Assembly: GCA_026197015.1 (NCBI GenBank)
Contig: JAPHRB010000076.1
Location: 1 to 6,151, forward strand
Direction: 5' to 3'
DNA length: 6,151 nt
From: Gammaproteobacteria bacterium
Lineage (GTDB): Bacteria > Pseudomonadota > Gammaproteobacteria > SZUA-229
Numbering within the stretch: position 1 is the stretch's first letter; every line of letters begins with the position of its first letter. Position numbers and translations under genes: made by a program. Below, in pieces: positions 5,286-6,151 of the stretch. The notes under the pieces were generated by a model that was not told where the DNA came from, searched no databases, and saw only the letters and a list, made by a program, of their open reading frames with translations.

Positions 5286-6151
5286 GTGCGTCTTTAGAAA
5301 AAGGTATTAAGGCCTTAAAAAAAGAAGTAGATTCAACCGTAGGCGCATTTTTTAGCAGTTGCGTTAACTGTGGTATGTGTGCTGAAGCCTGCCTGTTTTA
5401 TACCGAATCCCCCTGCCCGGCGCGCACCCCGATTAACAAAACCGAACCCTTACGCAGAATATGGAAACAGGAATATACCTTATTCGGACGCATTGGAAAA
5501 ATGTTAGGTCTGGCAAAACCCATCGACCATGAATTTCTTGAGCACTGGGAAACACTGGCTTACGACAGCTGTTCCTTATGCGGGCGTTGTTCAATGGTAT
5601 GCCCCGTAGGAATAGATATCACAGCGATGATTCGCAAAACCCGAGAAGGTCTGGCTGCAGCGGGTCATGCACCAGAAGGTTTAATCGGCGCAACCAAACG
5701 TGCAGTTACTATTGGTAGTCCCATGGGGGTTAAGTTACCTGCGTTAATGGCACAAATTAAACATGTAGAGAAAGATACCGGTTTAAAAATTCCGATGGAT
5801 CAACAAGGCGCAGAATATATGCTGTTGTTATCGTCGATGGAGATAATGAATTTTCCTGAATTTATCGAAGCCATTGCCAGAATATTCGATAAAGCCGGTG
5901 TTAGCTGGACGATTTCCAGTGAAGCATTTGAAGCAACCAATAGCGGCATACAAATTGGTGTTTCAGATATCGCCGCAGAACTGGTTCAACGTATCGTCGA
6001 CGCTGCTGAAAAACTAAAAGTTAAAACGGTAATCAGTCCTGAATGTGGTCATGCCTATATGGCAATTCGCTGGGATGGCCCTAACCTGGTTGGAAAAGCC
6101 TTTAACTTTAAAGTACGGCATATCCTGGAAGTGCTTGATGAATTTAGGAAA
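5282..6151 (+). CDS. isp2: Hydrogenase-associated Fe-S protein Isp2 (HdrD/DsrK-like), N-terminal 290 codons, partial
   Basis: Isp2 is a cytoplasm-facing iron-sulfur protein resembling the catalytic subunits HdrD and DsrK; with Isp1 it is thought to link the periplasmic hydrogenase to the quinone pool or to a cytoplasmic disulfide or sulfur carrier. The frame is open to the end of the window. Two [4Fe-4S] motifs are complete: Cys27, Cys30, Cys33, Cys37 and Cys97, Cys100, Cys103, Cys107-Pro, a typical ferredoxin-like pair. Residues 253-259, PECGHAY, look like the core of the first CCG-type domain, with a single Cys255 followed by Gly-His, as I recall in DsrK-like proteins. The second CCG domain would lie past base 6151. 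Helices with a charged surface before Cys27 show no signal peptide, consistent with a cytoplasmic location. It overlaps isp1 by 4 nt. The large subunit gene hynL is expected next but is not in the window. Confidence 0.9.
   Translation, partial: MSASLEKGIKALKKEVDSTVGAFFSSCVNCGMCAEACLFYTESPCPARTPINKTEPLRRIWKQEYTLFGRIGKMLGLAKPIDHEFLEHWETLAYDSCSLCGRCSMVCPVGIDITAMIRKTREGLAAAGHAPEGLIGATKRAVTIGSPMGVKLPALMAQIKHVEKDTGLKIPMDQQGAEYMLLLSSMEIMNFPEFIEAIARIFDKAGVSWTISSEAFEATNSGIQIGVSDIAAELVQRIVDAAEKLKVKTVISPECGHAYMAIRWDGPNLVGKAFNFKVRHILEVLDEFRK

Noticed and set aside
1..6151. CRISPR, insertion sequence, tRNA or phage signals
   Set aside because: Genes are tightly packed and all assigned to hydrogenase functions; no repeat-spacer pattern, transposase, terminal repeats or tRNA-like fold was seen.

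Overview
The window is one part of a [NiFe]-hydrogenase locus, read in two divergent directions from a 129-bp control region at 2171-2299. Nothing in it needs an unknown system to explain it, but several details are worth checking. The base composition leans to A+T. The gene content (Isp-type membrane hydrogenase, Hyp maturation proteins, a perfect FNR/ANR-type box) and the gene sequences suggest a proteobacterium, most likely a gammaproteobacterium with sulfur- or hydrogen-oxidising metabolism. The genus cannot be fixed from this stretch.

Leftward (minus strand) from the control region: hypC (1943-2170), hypA (1549-1941), hypB (655-1509) and the N-terminal 214 codons of hypD (642 down to base 1, running off the window). 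These encode the pleiotropic assembly machinery. HypC and HypD carry the Fe(CN)2CO unit. HypA and HypB deliver nickel. HypB carries its histidine-rich metal-storage tract at the C-terminus as 13 perfectly alternating His residues, whereas the classic rhizobial type carries it near the N-terminus.

Rightward (plus strand): a maturation endopeptidase gene, hynD-like (2300-2830); a short single-domain HupH/HyaF-family chaperone gene (2855-3310); the Tat-exported hydrogenase small subunit, hynS (3388-4563); the five-helix membrane protein isp1 (4626-5285); and the first 290 codons of isp2 (5282-6151), an iron-sulfur protein of the HdrD/DsrK type, cut by the window edge. In known Isp-type operons the large subunit gene hynL follows isp2; it would lie just beyond this window.

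How the parts work together: HypA-D (with HypE and HypF, not seen here) build the active site in the large subunit. The HynD protease trims the large-subunit C-terminus after nickel insertion. The HupH-like protein attends the small subunit. The dimer is exported through Tat by the twin-arginine signal of HynS and anchored by its C-terminal hydrophobic helix. Electrons from H2 are thought to pass through the three Fe-S clusters of HynS to Isp1 and Isp2, which resemble DsrM and DsrK, linking H2 oxidation to the quinone pool and/or cytoplasmic thiol/disulfide or sulfur redox chemistry. The single FNR-type palindrome between the divergent units suggests oxygen- or redox-dependent control of both.
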